Of a stretch of DNA of 11,998 nt, positions 11,862 through 11,998 are shown in pieces (positions within the stretch are counted from its first letter, which is position 1; the number at the start of each line of letters is the position of its first letter). The stretch is from positions 1-11,998 of the forward strand of contig JANQGE010000102.1 in assembly GCA_028277485.1 (NCBI GenBank), written 5' to 3'. The stretch comes from Chlorobium sp. (GTDB lineage Bacteria > Bacteroidota > Chlorobiia > Chlorobiales > Chlorobiaceae). Both the position numbers and the translations under genes were made by a program. Below the pieces are notes generated by a model. The model ran no database searches. It saw only the letters and a program-made list of their open reading frames with translations, and had not been told where the DNA came from.

Positions 11862-11998
11862 ACAATCGCCCAGCTTTGGTTTGGCTGTTTCCTAAATTGA
11901 GCGATTGTCGAACATGGCGGAGATGCAAGGCACAGGGAACGCCGCTGTAGTGAACTACCGCAAGTTGCCTGTAACGAAGCAGATTCGGTATGATCGGC
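11862..11998 (+). repeat. Second dispersed-repeat-like element, cut by the window end
   Basis: The 14-mer TTCCTAAATTGAGC (11889-11902) also occurs inverted upstream of bchG. ACAATCGC (11862-11869) pairs with GCGATTGT (11901-11908). Inside, GGAGATGCA (11919-11927), a hairpin GTAGT/ACTAC with a 2-base loop (11947-11958) and AACGAAGCA (11973-11981) mirror the order of blocks in the MITE-like family (GGAGCGCA, TGTAC hairpin, AACGAAGCA). No gene is visible. Confidence 0.5.

Noticed and set aside
1..11998. tRNA or rRNA genes
   Set aside because: No cloverleaf-like arrangement, CCA-adjacent acceptor stem or rRNA signature was seen by eye on either strand; a covariance search would settle it.

Overview
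The window looks like a chromosomal segment of a green sulfur bacterium (Chlorobium, Prosthecochloris or a close relative). The main reasons are a bacteriochlorophyll synthase of the BchG/ChlG type and two small 2[4Fe-4S] ferredoxins. The ferredoxins have the Chlorobium-type spacing of the second cluster motif and match the known green sulfur FdI/FdII pattern as I remember it. Base composition is roughly balanced. No tRNA, rRNA, CRISPR array, transposase or phage gene was seen.

Layout. Positions 1-1389 hold an exported MsrB-MsrA methionine sulfoxide reductase fusion (+) between two inverted copies of a short dispersed repeat. Positions 1412-2826 hold a small membrane protein and a zinc alcohol dehydrogenase (both +). 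Positions 2827-4004 hold a ZupT-like metal transporter (-), again between two inverted repeat copies. Positions 4034-5000 are a two-gene minus-strand unit: a LOG-family nucleotide phosphoribohydrolase followed by an unknown 115-residue protein. Positions 5166-7230 are a compact minus-strand operon: bchG, then a YjbQ/UPF0047 protein with an ATGA stop/start overlap, then a family 2 glycosyltransferase. Positions 7231-7889 are a repeat-rich gap built largely of 7-base-phased degenerate repeats. Positions 7890-8653 carry the two ferredoxin genes (-), each followed by its own intrinsic terminator and separated by another repeat copy. Positions 9021-10996 are the minus-strand pair hldD-phoH. Positions 11132-11554 encode a miniature sigma-factor-like protein (-) with an excellent Shine-Dalgarno and its own terminator. 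The last 440 bases are non-coding, with inverted repeats and the start of a second, related repeat element.

How the genes relate. bchG attaches the isoprenoid tail to bacteriochlorophyllide, and the ferredoxins are the low-potential electron carriers downstream of the type I reaction centre, so both serve photosynthesis. hldD makes the heptose precursor of lipopolysaccharide. MsrBA repairs oxidised methionines outside the cytoplasm. ZupT imports divalent metals. The remaining genes are housekeeping or of unknown role.

The most striking content is non-coding. At least seven copies of a roughly 115-143 bp MITE-like element lie in 12 kb. They have terminal inverted repeats. Full-length copies share a core hairpin whose stem is conserved while its 5-nt loop varies. 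In every copy the same end points toward the nearest gene. Two further repeat types are a heptad-phased degenerate repeat and an element at the window's right edge with a similar architecture.
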